In this document: one piece after another, positions 1 through 13,718 of the stretch
Layout: the number at the start of each line of letters is the position of its first letter
How positions within the stretch are numbered: position 1 is the stretch's first letter
Assembly: GCF_000374645.1 (NCBI RefSeq)
Contig: NZ_KB894801.1
Coordinates: 186,001 to 250,000, forward strand
DNA: 64,000 nucleotides
Direction of reading: 5' to 3'
DNA from: Arhodomonas aquaeolei DSM 8974
GTDB taxonomy: Bacteria; Pseudomonadota; Gammaproteobacteria; Nitrococcales; Nitrococcaceae
The notes under the pieces: generated by a model
What the model saw: only the letters and a program-made list of their open reading frames with translations
What the model was told of the DNA's origin: nothing
The model's database searches: none
Made by a program: the position numbers and the translations under genes

Positions 1-1178
1 ACGGCTACGAGGGTACCGGTGCAGGCTTTCGCGTGCGCTTTCTCGCCTCCCTCGACCGGCGTACACCGCAATGGCAGGAACACCGCCTGACCCAGCCCGT
101 GCGCTGGGCGGACGGCGACCCCCTGGAGGCACTGCTCTTCCGCGCCCTGCTCCTGGACGCCGAGCCCGCTGATCTCGCCGCCATGCCCGCGACCGGCCAG
201 ATCACCACCGGTCGTGAGCCGGCGGCCGCCCTGGCCCGGGATGAGAGCGCCCTGCGCGAGTTCTACGGACTACTGGTCGATGCCCACTACCAGACCCGCC
301 CGGACGATCTGCGGCGCAGCCTCGAGGCCCCGGGTGCGGGGCTGTGGGCCGCGCGGGACGACGACGGCCACATCGTCGCCGCCGCGGTAACCCTGGACGA
401 GGGCGAGCTCCCGCAGGCACTTCATACCGATATCCTCGCCGGGCGACGACGCCTGCAGGGTCACCTCCTGCCCCAGTCCCTCGCCGGCCACGGCGGCCTG
501 GGCCAGGCACTCGCCCTGCGTCACCGGCGCGTGCACCGTATCGCCGTCCACCCGGCACTGCGCGGGCATGGCACTGGGCAGCGGCTGATGGCGACCATGG
601 CGCGCGCTGCCCGGGAGGACGGGCTGGACACCCTGGGCACTGTCTTCGGCGCCACGCCCGCCCTGTTGCGCTTCTACCGGCGCTGCGGCCTGGCTGCCGT
701 ACAGCTCGGTCATCGCCGGGACGCGGCCAGTGCCAGCCACGCGGCGTTCATGCTCCGCCCTCTCTCCGGCGACGGCGCCACCCTGACCGAGACCGCCCGC
801 GCCCGCTTCGCCCGGGACATACCCTGGCGTCTTGCCGGGCCGCTCACGGCCCTCGATCCCGGCGTTGTGGCCGCCCTGATGCCGGGCCTCGACTTCGGCG
901 CAGCGGACGATGCCGACGGCACCACGATCGCCGCGTTCTCCCACGGCCACCGCGGCCCGGACGACGCCGGTCCAGCGGTACAGCGCAAGCTGCTGCACCA
1001 TCTCGCCGCGTCCTCCGGCAATGCCGACGACGATGACGGCGCACAGCTGCTGGTGGCGCGTTTCCTCCAGCATCGGCCGTGGGACGAGCTGGCGGCCCGG
1101 GCCGGCGTGAGCGGCCGACGCGCCGTCATCGGGGCACTGCGCGCCGCCGCGGCGGTGCTGATCGCCGCGGATACCTGA
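1..1178 (+). CDS. tmcA: tRNA(Met) cytidine acetyltransferase TmcA, C-terminal part (5' end outside window)
   Basis: TmcA uses acetyl-CoA and ATP to make N4-acetylcytidine at the wobble base of elongator tRNA-Met. The reading frame is open from position 3, so the gene starts upstream of the window and about 391 residues are visible. The first residues (GYEGTGAGFRVRF) match the conserved segment that follows the helicase-like ATPase module of TmcA. A GNAT acetyltransferase fold comes next, with its acetyl-CoA loop at HRIAVHPALRGHGTGQRL (about nt 535-590). The last ~120 residues correspond to the tRNA-binding tail. The N-terminal helicase and Walker A region cannot be checked. A stop at 1176-1178 ends the frame cleanly. 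The next gene lies 109 bp downstream. Confidence 0.9.
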   Translation, partial: GYEGTGAGFRVRFLASLDRRTPQWQEHRLTQPVRWADGDPLEALLFRALLLDAEPADLAAMPATGQITTGREPAAALARDESALREFYGLLVDAHYQTRPDDLRRSLEAPGAGLWAARDDDGHIVAAAVTLDEGELPQALHTDILAGRRRLQGHLLPQSLAGHGGLGQALALRHRRVHRIAVHPALRGHGTGQRLMATMARAAREDGLDTLGTVFGATPALLRFYRRCGLAAVQLGHRRDAASASHAAFMLRPLSGDGATLTETARARFARDIPWRLAGPLTALDPGVVAALMPGLDFGAADDADGTTIAAFSHGHRGPDDAGPAVQRKLLHHLAASSGNADDDDGAQLLVARFLQHRPWDELAARAGVSGRRAVIGALRAAAAVLIAADT

Positions 1179-1287
1179 ACGCGGCCGGACACTCGGCGCC
1201 CTCACCCGGCGCCCCGCGGGCCGAGGGTGGCGTTACCGGTCATCCGGTTAGTAAGCTCCCGCCACCCGGACCGGAGGAGACCGTCCC

Positions 1288-2940
1288 ATGAATGCCCGCC
1301 CCACCCTGTTCCGTATGCCGTCGCGCTACAACGCCTATGCGGCGAGTATCGCCGGGCTCGCGGTATCCCTGACCGGTCTGGTATTCAACCCGCTGTGGGG
1401 ATGGCCGGCCGCGGTGTTTGCCGCGCTCACGGCGCTCGGCACCTGGGATCTGCTGCAGCGCCGGCATACCGTGAGCCGCAACTACCCGGTCCTCGCCCAC
1501 CTGCGCTACTGCCTGGAGTCCATCGGCCCGGAGATCCGCCAGTACTTCATCCAGGCCGACACCGAGGAGCGGCCGTTCTCCCGCGAGCAGCGCGCGGTCG
1601 TCTACCAGCGCGCCAAGAACGTCCATGACAAGAAACCCTTCGGCTCCCTGCTCGACATGTACACCGAGGGCTATGAGTGGATCAGCCCCTCCCTCGCGCC
1701 TGCCCCGGTGGCGGACGGCGACTTCCGTATCACCGTCGGCGAGGACCGCGCGCAGCCTTACTCCGCGAGTGTCCTGAATATATCGGCGATGAGCTTCGGT
1801 GCGCTGTCCGCCAACGCCATCACCGCACTGAACGCCGGTGCCAGGGAGGGCGGCTTTTACCACGACACCGGCGAGGGCTCGATATCCCGCTACCACCTCA
1901 GCCACGGCGCGGACCTGGTCTGGGAAATCGGTTCCGGTTACTTCGGCTGCCGGACGGACGACGGCCGGTTCAACCCGGAGCGCTTCCGCGAGAACGCCCG
2001 CCGGGAATCGGTGCGGATGATCGAGATCAAGCTCTCCCAGGGCGCCAAGCCCGGGCACGGCGGTATCCTGCCTGCCGCCAAGGTAAGCCCCGAGATCGCC
2101 GCCGCACGGGAAGTCCCGGCCGGTCGGGACGTGGTCTCGCCCGCCGCGCACTCGGCGTTCCGCACCCCCCTGGAGATGATGGACTTCATCGCCACGCTCC
2201 GGCACCTCTGCGGTGATAAACCGGTGGGCATCAAGCTTGCTCTCGGACACCCGTGGGAGTGGTTCGCCATCGTCAAGGCGATGCTGGAGACCGGCGAGCG
2301 CCCGGACTTCGTGGTGGTGGACGGCGGCGAGGGCGGCACCGGCGCGGCCCCGCTGGAATTCGTCAACCGCCTTGGCATGCCGCTCACCGACGCCCTGCTG
2401 CTCGTGCACAACACCCTGGTCGGAACCGGCCTGCGTCCCCACATCCGGGTGGCCGCGGCCGGCAAGATCACCTCCGCATTCCACATCGCGCGCACCCTCG
2501 CCCTCGGTGCCGACTGGTGCAACGCGGCACGGGGATTCATGTTCTCGCTGGGCTGCATCCAGGCCCTGTCCTGCCATACCGACCGCTGCCCCAGCGGTGT
2601 GGCCACGCAGGACCCGCGCCGCGGCGCCAACCTGGATGTCACCGACAAGTCCCGGCGGGTGGCCCGCTTCCACCGCAACACACTCCATGCCCTCGCGGAG
2701 ATGATCGCGGCCACGGGCCTGCAAGACACCGCCGAGCTCGGCCCGGAGCATATCGTCCGGCGGATCTCGCGCAGCGAGGTGCGCTCGTACCGTGAACTCT
2801 ACCCGTTCATGGAACCCGGGGCGCTGCTCGACGGCGCGCCCGACGCGGCCGTGTTCGCCACGTACTGGCCGCAGGCGCGGGCGGATACGTTCCAGCCGCC
2901 GCCGGCGGACGCCGCGCTGCGCACGACGAAGCTGCGCTGA
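1288..2940 (+). CDS. FMN-binding glutamate synthase-family protein with N-terminal membrane anchor
   Basis: This 550-aa protein has two N-terminal hydrophobic segments (about residues 14-32 and 34-50), then a domain like the FMN/2-oxoglutarate barrel of glutamate synthase (GltB). The barrel carries glycine-rich segments such as GGEGGTGAAP. Cysteines 423, 429 and 434 (C-x5-C-x4-C) match the 3Fe-4S ligands of glutamate synthase. The glutamine amidotransferase domain is absent, so it is not a complete GltB. Such stand-alone proteins are widespread and poorly characterised; an FMN- and Fe-S-dependent oxidoreductase at the inner membrane is the inference. The ATG at 1288 has a strong ribosome site, GGAGGAG, at 1273-1279. 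No GltD-like partner is nearby. Confidence 0.85.
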   Translation: MNARPTLFRMPSRYNAYAASIAGLAVSLTGLVFNPLWGWPAAVFAALTALGTWDLLQRRHTVSRNYPVLAHLRYCLESIGPEIRQYFIQADTEERPFSREQRAVVYQRAKNVHDKKPFGSLLDMYTEGYEWISPSLAPAPVADGDFRITVGEDRAQPYSASVLNISAMSFGALSANAITALNAGAREGGFYHDTGEGSISRYHLSHGADLVWEIGSGYFGCRTDDGRFNPERFRENARRESVRMIEIKLSQGAKPGHGGILPAAKVSPEIAAAREVPAGRDVVSPAAHSAFRTPLEMMDFIATLRHLCGDKPVGIKLALGHPWEWFAIVKAMLETGERPDFVVVDGGEGGTGAAPLEFVNRLGMPLTDALLLVHNTLVGTGLRPHIRVAAAGKITSAFHIARTLALGADWCNAARGFMFSLGCIQALSCHTDRCPSGVATQDPRRGANLDVTDKSRRVARFHRNTLHALAEMIAATGLQDTAELGPEHIVRRISRSEVRSYRELYPFMEPGALLDGAPDAAVFATYWPQARADTFQPPPADAALRTTKLR

Positions 2941-2953
2941 CGGACGCCGGCGC

Positions 2954-4024
2954 CTACATCCAGTCGATGAGCATGATCCCGGCGCTCGCCCGGGTGGTGA
3001 TGTTGTCGTAGTTGATCAGCCCGTCACCGTAGCCGTGAAAGAGCTGTATGTAGCCCTTCATGCCCCCCCAGAACGGAAACGTATAGTCAAGCTGCAATGC
3101 ACCGCGCACCGGCTCCCCGCCTATACCGAGGTTGCTGCGCAGCATCACGGAATAGGTCTGATCGCCATCCTTGAGGTGCGCCCAGACCTGGGCGCGGCCG
3201 TAATAGTCGCTGATATTGGGGTTGTCGTCGTCGCCCTCGGATTCCGGCAGGCGCCACCATCCACGTGCGCGCAGCGCCCACTTGCCCTCGTCGAAGAGAA
3301 CACCGGCGGTCATGCGGTTCCAGCTTCGCGACTGCGGGTCCGAACGGCCGTTGGACATGTGGTTCACCCCCACGGTGAACAAACGCCCGTGGAGGCCGAA
3401 GAGGTTATATTTCGTGCGGTACGAGTAGATCAGCTCCGGCTCGTAGTTGGTCTCGCGGAACGGCGCGGATTCCTCGCTGTTGTAGGCCTGCCAGTAGGAC
3501 TGCTGCGTGTACGCCAGCCACAGGTCCCCCCGCCGCGTGCCGAGCTCCGGCCATATCTTGGTCTTGAAGCTGATCTGGAACTTGACCTCGGTGTGGTCCA
3601 CCGACTCCATGTCATCGCTACGGTAGGCTGCCTCGTTGGGATTGAAATCGTAGGAGAACGGCAACAGATAGGTCGGACGGTAAGGCGTCACCACGAACGG
3701 TCCGCGGTCCGCCTGGGCAACGAGTTCCCAGCGCTCGGCCAGTGCCGAGGGTGCCGGCGGCGGCGTCTTCTCGGCCACCTTCTCCTCCGGCGTCTTCGCC
3801 CGGTTCTCCGGCAACAGCTCATCGGCGGAGCGGCCGGTGGGCGTGCGTCCCAGCGTCGTGTCGTAACACGTGAGTCGTTCCTGGGCGCTCTTGAGCTCCA
3901 TGCAGCCTTGCAGCGCCTGGCCGGGCTCCACCGTGGCATTCGTTTCCGCGGCGCCGGCGCGGACCGCGACCAGACCGGCGCACAGGGCGATACTCAGGTG
4001 TCGGTGGGTCAACCGTCCCTCCAT
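2954..4024 (-). CDS. pldA: Outer membrane phospholipase A1 (PldA/OMPLA)
   Basis: PldA is a calcium-dependent beta-barrel phospholipase of the outer membrane that removes misplaced phospholipids. The 356-aa product has a signal peptide (cleavage near AGA/AE, about residue 25), a ~75-residue polar insert, then a barrel rich in aromatic and alternating residues. The catalytic triad is visible: H222, S224 and N236 in NHMSNGRSDPQSRSWNR, with the same +2 and +14 spacing as His142/Ser144/Asn156 of E. coli. Family motifs YWQAYN, RETNYEPE and GYGDGLINYD are also present. The gene is convergent with the preceding plus-strand gene, only 13 bp away. The N-terminal region before the barrel is longer than in E. 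coli PldA. Confidence 0.93.
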   Translation of the reverse strand: MEGRLTHRHLSIALCAGLVAVRAGAAETNATVEPGQALQGCMELKSAQERLTCYDTTLGRTPTGRSADELLPENRAKTPEEKVAEKTPPPAPSALAERWELVAQADRGPFVVTPYRPTYLLPFSYDFNPNEAAYRSDDMESVDHTEVKFQISFKTKIWPELGTRRGDLWLAYTQQSYWQAYNSEESAPFRETNYEPELIYSYRTKYNLFGLHGRLFTVGVNHMSNGRSDPQSRSWNRMTAGVLFDEGKWALRARGWWRLPESEGDDDNPNISDYYGRAQVWAHLKDGDQTYSVMLRSNLGIGGEPVRGALQLDYTFPFWGGMKGYIQLFHGYGDGLINYDNITTRASAGIMLIDWM

Positions 4025-4173
4025 GCGCGAGACGCTACCGCTTGCAGGATGGCGTAGTCTGCCCGACCGGCGTTATGCTCGCTACCCCGTCCCGCGAACC
4101 GCGGCCCGCCTGTGTGCCGGATGGCCGCGTGCCGCCCGTCCCCAACGAATCAGTGTGCCAGCGACACAGGCGG

Positions 4174-4803
4174 ATGGAACGAGAAGGCGTCATCAAATTC
4201 GATCTGTGCCACGAGCACGGCGCGCCCCCGGACGCGGCGTCGGTCGCGGTGCTGGATGCGTGGCGGGACGTGCTCCGCCGCCTCGGGCTGATCGGCCGAA
4301 GCCCCCGGCGTTACGGCGGCCTCGGCTTCGGCAACGTCAGCCACCGCGCCGCAGGCGGTGCATTCGTGGTATCCGGCAGCCAGACCGGCGGCCTGGATGC
4401 GCCGGGTCCCGCGGGCTACTGCGAGGTCACGGCGTGGGACGTGGAACACAACACGATCCGCTCCCGCGGACCGGTGCGGCCGTCATCGGAGTCCCTGACC
4501 CACGGCGCGGTGTATGCAGCCGACGACACCGTGGCCTGGGTCTTTCACGGCCATTCGCCCGAGATCTGGTCCCGGCGCCGTGTCCTCGGACTGCCGGAGA
4601 CACCCGCCGACGTCCCCTACGGGACACCGGCGATGGCCCGCGCGGTGGCCTTGCTGGTCCGGCGCGCCGGCCCCCAGGCGGTATTCGCCATGGCCGGCCA
4701 CCGTGACGGCGTCATCGCCTACGGCCGCGACAGCGACGCCACCGGCGGCGCGCTGGTCCGGACCCTGGCGGCGGCACTGGCCGCCGCCCACGCCGGCCGC
4801 TGA
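4174..4803 (+). CDS. Class II aldolase/adducin-family protein
   Basis: From the ATG at 4174 this encodes 209 aa. An in-frame ATG at 4042 would add 44 residues that look unlike a protein N-terminus and run into the pldA promoter area. The fold signature is a class II (zinc) aldolase/adducin: GFGNVSHR near residue 51, a phosphate-loop-like VSGSQTGGL, and H110, H125 and H127 in THGAVY...FHGHS, plus a third segment AGHRDGVIAYG. These histidines are the usual metal ligands, so an active lyase or epimerase is plausible. Substrate is not predictable: family members act on fuculose phosphate, ribulose phosphate, methylthioribulose phosphate and others. It lies 31 bp upstream of the double UvrA gene and may be cotranscribed with it. 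Confidence 0.72.
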   Translation: MEREGVIKFDLCHEHGAPPDAASVAVLDAWRDVLRRLGLIGRSPRRYGGLGFGNVSHRAAGGAFVVSGSQTGGLDAPGPAGYCEVTAWDVEHNTIRSRGPVRPSSESLTHGAVYAADDTVAWVFHGHSPEIWSRRRVLGLPETPADVPYGTPAMARAVALLVRRAGPQAVFAMAGHRDGVIAYGRDSDATGGALVRTLAAALAAAHAGR

Positions 4804-4834
4804 ATCCTGATTCCCCGACGGGAGAGACGACACT

Positions 4835-10354
<5,520 letters not shown>

Positions 10355-10366
10355 CACGGCCGCAAC

Positions 10367-10394
10367 CAAAAACGGCGGCCCCAGGGACCGCCGT
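10367..10394 (-). terminator. Rho-independent terminator of hsp20
   Basis: Read on the minus strand, a 7-bp GC-rich stem (ACGGCGG at 10372-10378 with CCGCCGT at 10388-10394) is followed directly by five T residues and a further TT. It lies between the convergent uvrA-like and hsp20 genes and suits termination of hsp20 transcription. Confidence 0.6.
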
Positions 10395-10437
10395 CGGGAT
10401 CGGGGTGACGTCGCCGGCGTCACCGTTCAGGGATGGC

Positions 10438-10887
10438 TCACTGCTCCACCGGGATCCGTCGGGACACGGCGGTCTCGCGCTTGCCGATCTCGATGCGGAG
10501 CACGCCCTGATCCCCGCGGGCGCGAACCGACTCCGGGTCGGCGCTGTCCGGCAGCGCGAAGCGCCGGTAGAACACCCCATAGGCGCGTTCCCTGCGGCGT
10601 ACGCCGCCCTCGTCGGTATCACGCTCGCTGGTCCGCTCACCCCGGATGGAGAGCACCCCGTTCTCCATGGTCACCTCGATATCCTCCGGCGTCACGCCGG
10701 GGATATCGGCCTCGACCACGAACTTGTCCTTCTCCTCGCGGATGTCCACCGCCGGGGTCCACTGACTGGTCTCCACGGTGGAAAAATCACGCACCGCATC
10801 GAGCAGCGGCGAAGAAGAGAAGAACCGGCTGAACTCGTCGCTCAGGTTGGCCACGCCACGGCCCGGGCGATAACGCGTCATGTCCAT
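10438..10887 (-). CDS. Small heat shock protein, Hsp20/alpha-crystallin family
   Basis: This encodes a ~149-aa ATP-independent holdase chaperone that binds unfolding proteins. The alpha-crystallin domain covers about residues 40-135. It has the family segments FVVEADIPGVTPEDIEV and VLSIRGERT, and the C-terminal I-P-V tail (RRIPVEQ) that docks between dimers in oligomers. Three ATGs cluster at the start (10893, 10887 and 10881). The one at 10887 is 8 nt from a strong GGAGG (10896-10900) and was chosen; the upstream ATG at 10893 would sit too close. A sigma-32-like promoter lies upstream (10954-10983). The gene is monocistronic and ends in a terminator. Confidence 0.92.
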   Translation of the reverse strand: MDMTRYRPGRGVANLSDEFSRFFSSSPLLDAVRDFSTVETSQWTPAVDIREEKDKFVVEADIPGVTPEDIEVTMENGVLSIRGERTSERDTDEGGVRRRERAYGVFYRRFALPDSADPESVRARGDQGVLRIEIGKRETAVSRRIPVEQ

Positions 10888-10953
10888 ATCCATCACCTCC
10901 CTGCATTGTTCCCGTATTTCCCGTCGCGGACGCACCGCGATCCTGCATTCCGG

Positions 10954-10983
10954 TATATCGGGAACATCGAGTTCAATTTCAAG
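10954..10983 (-). promoter_or_regulatory. Sigma-32 (heat shock) type promoter of hsp20
   Basis: On the minus strand there is CTTGAAA (10977-10983), a 14-nt spacer, then CCCGATATA (10954-10962). This fits the RpoH consensus of CTTGAAA and CCCCATnT with 11-16 nt between. The -10 element is about 67 nt upstream of the chosen hsp20 start, and no closer promoter candidate was seen. Confidence 0.7.
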
Positions 10984-11040
10984 TGATTGGGGGTTACTGT
11001 CGACAAACGGGACGAACGGAATTCGTACCGCCCGCCAACC

Positions 11041-11721
11041 CTACCCCTGGGTGACGCGGTTGCGCCGGTAGGTGGGCACGACATCCTCCGCAGCCACACC
11101 GCGCGCCCCCGCCGCCAGCCGCACCTCGGCCAGGGCGAGACAGTCCCGGGCGTCCGGCAGGCGTTCCGGATCGACCACCGTAACCGCCTCGCCTAGCCGT
11201 TCCGCGAGGACCTCGGCGTAGGCGCCGTAGCCCGTACCGCAACCGAGCCAGGCGTCGCCGGTGCCCGGCAGCACCACGGAATCCGGCGACACCACCGCCT
11301 CCTCCCCCGCGGTGACGACGCCCGCGCCACGGCGCCGATAGCAGCCCCAGTAAACCTCGCCCATGCGGGCGTCCATGGCGACTGCAACTGCCGCCGCACC
11401 GTGGGTGCGGCAGGCCCCCTGCGCCACGGTGGCCAGGGTGGACACCGGGATCACTGGCAGGTCCGCACCGAGGGCGAGCCCCTGGGTCACACCAATACCG
11501 ATCCGCACCCCGGTGAACGAACCCGGACCGCTGCAGCAGGCCAGCGCCCCGAGGTCGGTCATCTCCAGGCCCGCCTCGTCGAGGACCGCACGGACCATGG
11601 CGAGGACGGTCCGCGAATGCCCCTGCCCGACGGCCTCGTACCGGCACAGCACCGCCTTTCCGGCCCGTAGGGCGACCGAGCAGGCGGTGGTGGTCGTATC
11701 GATGGCGAGCAGCCCGCTCAT
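11041..11721 (-). CDS. tsaB: tRNA threonylcarbamoyladenosine biosynthesis protein TsaB
   Basis: TsaB (YeaZ) is the scaffold partner of TsaD and TsaE in making N6-threonylcarbamoyladenosine at position 37 of ANN-reading tRNAs. The 226-aa protein has the ASKHA-type N-terminus (LLAIDTTTTACSVAL), the GHSR segment near residue 34, and the family hallmark GPGSFTGVRIG near residue 66. Its length is normal. The ATG overlaps the stop of the upstream MFS gene by 4 bp (ATGA at 11718-11721), so the two are probably translationally coupled. That partner has no obvious link to tRNA modification. tsaD and tsaE are not in the window. Confidence 0.93.
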   Translation of the reverse strand: MSGLLAIDTTTTACSVALRAGKAVLCRYEAVGQGHSRTVLAMVRAVLDEAGLEMTDLGALACCSGPGSFTGVRIGIGVTQGLALGADLPVIPVSTLATVAQGACRTHGAAAVAVAMDARMGEVYWGCYRRRGAGVVTAGEEAVVSPDSVVLPGTGDAWLGCGTGYGAYAEVLAERLGEAVTVVDPERLPDARDCLALAEVRLAAGARGVAAEDVVPTYRRNRVTQG

Positions 11722-13049
11722 GACCGGTGGTCCCCCTCCCCTGGGCCGGCATCCGGGGCCGCCGCTTCCTCGTCGGCCGTCCCGGCGCCGTCGTCACCGT
11801 CGAAATCGAATTCCATCTGTATGCCACTCTCCGCGTAAGGATCGAAGGTACCCGTGTAAGGCGTGCTGCTCGGTCCCATCTGGTAACCGGAGGTCTCGCT
11901 GATCGACAGCGGCGGTCCGACACGCTGGCGCAGCAGCGCGAAACCGGCGAGCGCCAGCGCCGTGGCGCCCAGCGTCCAGAACAGTCCCGTCGGGCCGACC
12001 AGGCCCATGAGCTGCGACGTCGCCACGGGACCGGCGATCATCCCCGCACCGTGCACGAGAAGCAGGCCGGCGCTGGCACCGAGCATCCGGCTGGCGTCCA
12101 TGAAATCGTTGGTCAGCGATACCGACAGCGGGTAGAGCGTGAATGCGAGCCCGCCCCACAGGACCGACAACCCGACGACGGCCCCGGTACTGTGCGCGGT
12201 CAGCGCCACCATGGCGCCGCTGACGATCGCGACCGCCGCGGCGACCGTGGCGATCACGTCACGGCGATTGTACAGGTCCGACAGCCTGCCTATGGGATAC
12301 TGGAGCAGGAAACCGCCGACGATGGTCACGCCCATCAGGATCGCGATCATCGACTGGCTGAACCCGGCGCCCTTGGCATACACTGGCCCCATGCCCAGGA
12401 ACGAGCCGTTGATCACCCCCGCCGCCGCGCACCCCACAACCCCCAACGGCGACGCCGCGTAGAGCTCGCGCAGCCGCACCGGCACCACCTCGCGCAGCTC
12501 CGGGGAGGAGGTGCGGGTGATCGTCACCGGCACCAGCGCAAGGCCGATCAGCGCGGCGGACAGGCTGAACAGCTCGAATCCGGCGGGATCGGAGAACACC
12601 AGCAGGAACTGGCCGCCCCCGAGCCCCACGTAGGTCACGACGCTGTAGACGCCGAAAACCTGGCCCCGGTACTCCGGCGGCGTGCGGTCGTTGAGCCAGC
12701 TCTCCACCACCATGTACAGGCCGGCGATGGCGAAACCGTAGACCAGCCGCATGCCGCCCCACACCACCGGCTCGATGAAGATGGGGTACGCCAGCGTGCT
12801 GGTCGCCGCGATCACCGCCAGCGCGGCAAACGTCCGGATGTGGCCGACACGCGCGATCACCCGGCCGCATATGCGAGTGGCGAGCACGAAGCCGACCGAG
12901 TAGCTCGCCGCCACCAGACCGATAACCTGGGTCGGGAACCACTCCATCGTCATCCGCACGCCCACCAGCGTGCCCAACAGGCCCCCGCCGACGAGCAGCA
13001 GCCCGAACGACAGGAACAGCGCGACGAAGGGGGATACGATTCGGGTCAT
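11718..13049 (-). CDS. MFS transporter (YcaD-like)
   Basis: This is a 443-aa major facilitator with about 12 hydrophobic segments. It has the conserved inter-helix loop of MFS proteins after TM2 (CGRVIARVG) and a second copy between TM8 and TM9 (PIGRLSDLYNRRDV). The C-terminal ~55 residues are hydrophilic and acidic and lie in the cytosol. The reading frame is open further upstream, but the ATG at 13049 has AGGAGG (13057-13062) 7 nt away and the protein then begins in the first TM helix, so it was chosen. YcaD-type carriers have no firmly known substrate. The stop overlaps the tsaB start. Confidence 0.85.
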   Translation of the reverse strand: MTRIVSPFVALFLSFGLLLVGGGLLGTLVGVRMTMEWFPTQVIGLVAASYSVGFVLATRICGRVIARVGHIRTFAALAVIAATSTLAYPIFIEPVVWGGMRLVYGFAIAGLYMVVESWLNDRTPPEYRGQVFGVYSVVTYVGLGGGQFLLVFSDPAGFELFSLSAALIGLALVPVTITRTSSPELREVVPVRLRELYAASPLGVVGCAAAGVINGSFLGMGPVYAKGAGFSQSMIAILMGVTIVGGFLLQYPIGRLSDLYNRRDVIATVAAAVAIVSGAMVALTAHSTGAVVGLSVLWGGLAFTLYPLSVSLTNDFMDASRMLGASAGLLLVHGAGMIAGPVATSQLMGLVGPTGLFWTLGATALALAGFALLRQRVGPPLSISETSGYQMGPSSTPYTGTFDPYAESGIQMEFDFDGDDGAGTADEEAAAPDAGPGEGDHRS

Positions 13050-13718
13050 ACCGCCCCCTCCTTCCAGTAACGCGCCCGTCCTGCACCGCCGGCCGGGGTG
13101 CGCCTGCCGGCGGCCCCGCCGGGATCGCGGATGGGCACTGTCCGGACGGCCACGCGTCCAAGGCGGGCAACGCCATCCGGCGTCCACGGCCGGTGACGAT
13201 AACAGTCCCGCCGTCCACGCCGCGGCCCGCACTGGCCGCCGGCAGGGCCGTGCGCTGATGATCCGGATAGTAACGTCTGACGCATGGATGCCCGTGATGC
13301 GACCGGCCCGGAAGACCGGCCGGTTGATTGTTGTTCGGCGGTGGTGAGCATAGCCGAGATGCGGCGGACCTGACCATTCCACGACCGGGGTGAGTGCCGG
13401 CACCACCGCGGCCGGCGGGCCGCGTCACGCTTGACACGGACTATCGTGTAGTGCATTAATGATAGGCCAATCTAAACGACGGAGAAGAAATCCGTTGATG
13501 ATGGATTTCACCGCCTGCCGGATTATCCCCACGACCCCTGCATCCACCACCAGTCATGTCGCCGGGGCCTGAGAACACCCCATAACCGTGCCGCACACGA
13601 CACCATGCCTAGACCGTCACGAACCCGGAACGGGTACGTGTCAGACATGTCGTGTCCGGCGGTCCGGAAGGCGTGAACGCCGCACAGCGACCGAATAACC
13701 CTGAGCGAGGAGTGCGCA
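13050..13718. other. 669-bp intergenic region between the MFS gene and ectA
   Basis: No convincing gene is seen; the reading frames here lack ribosome sites and family features. It holds the divergent control regions of the MFS gene and ectA. Visible elements are a GC-rich hairpin at 13302-13324, the promoter and dyad at 13431-13460, a 7-bp-arm inverted repeat GAAATCC/GGATTTC (13487-13509), a small hairpin ACCCG-GAA-CGGGT near 13623-13635, and 8-bp arms ACACGACA (13595-13602) and TGTCGTGT (13648-13655). No ectR-type MarR regulator is encoded beside the cluster, unlike in some methylotrophs and halophiles. Confidence 0.6.
13431..13460 (+). promoter_or_regulatory. Putative ectABC promoter with internal dyad
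   Basis: A perfect -35 hexamer TTGACA (13431-13436) is followed after 18 nt by ATTAAT (13455-13460; 4 of 6 matches to TATAAT). Inside the spacer sits the inverted repeat ACTA-N5-TAGT (13440-13452), placed where a repressor would block the polymerase. This would give a ~250-nt leader before ectA. Promoters closer to ectA cannot be excluded. Confidence 0.45.

Noticed and set aside
13050-13406. N-terminal extension of the MFS gene to 13406
   Set aside because: The extra residues are not hydrophobic and lie upstream of an excellent AGGAGG/ATG pair at 13049.
13046-13456. An open frame on the minus strand upstream of the MFS gene
   Set aside because: No ribosome site, atypical composition and no family features. 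It is intergenic DNA of high GC content, where chance frames are long.
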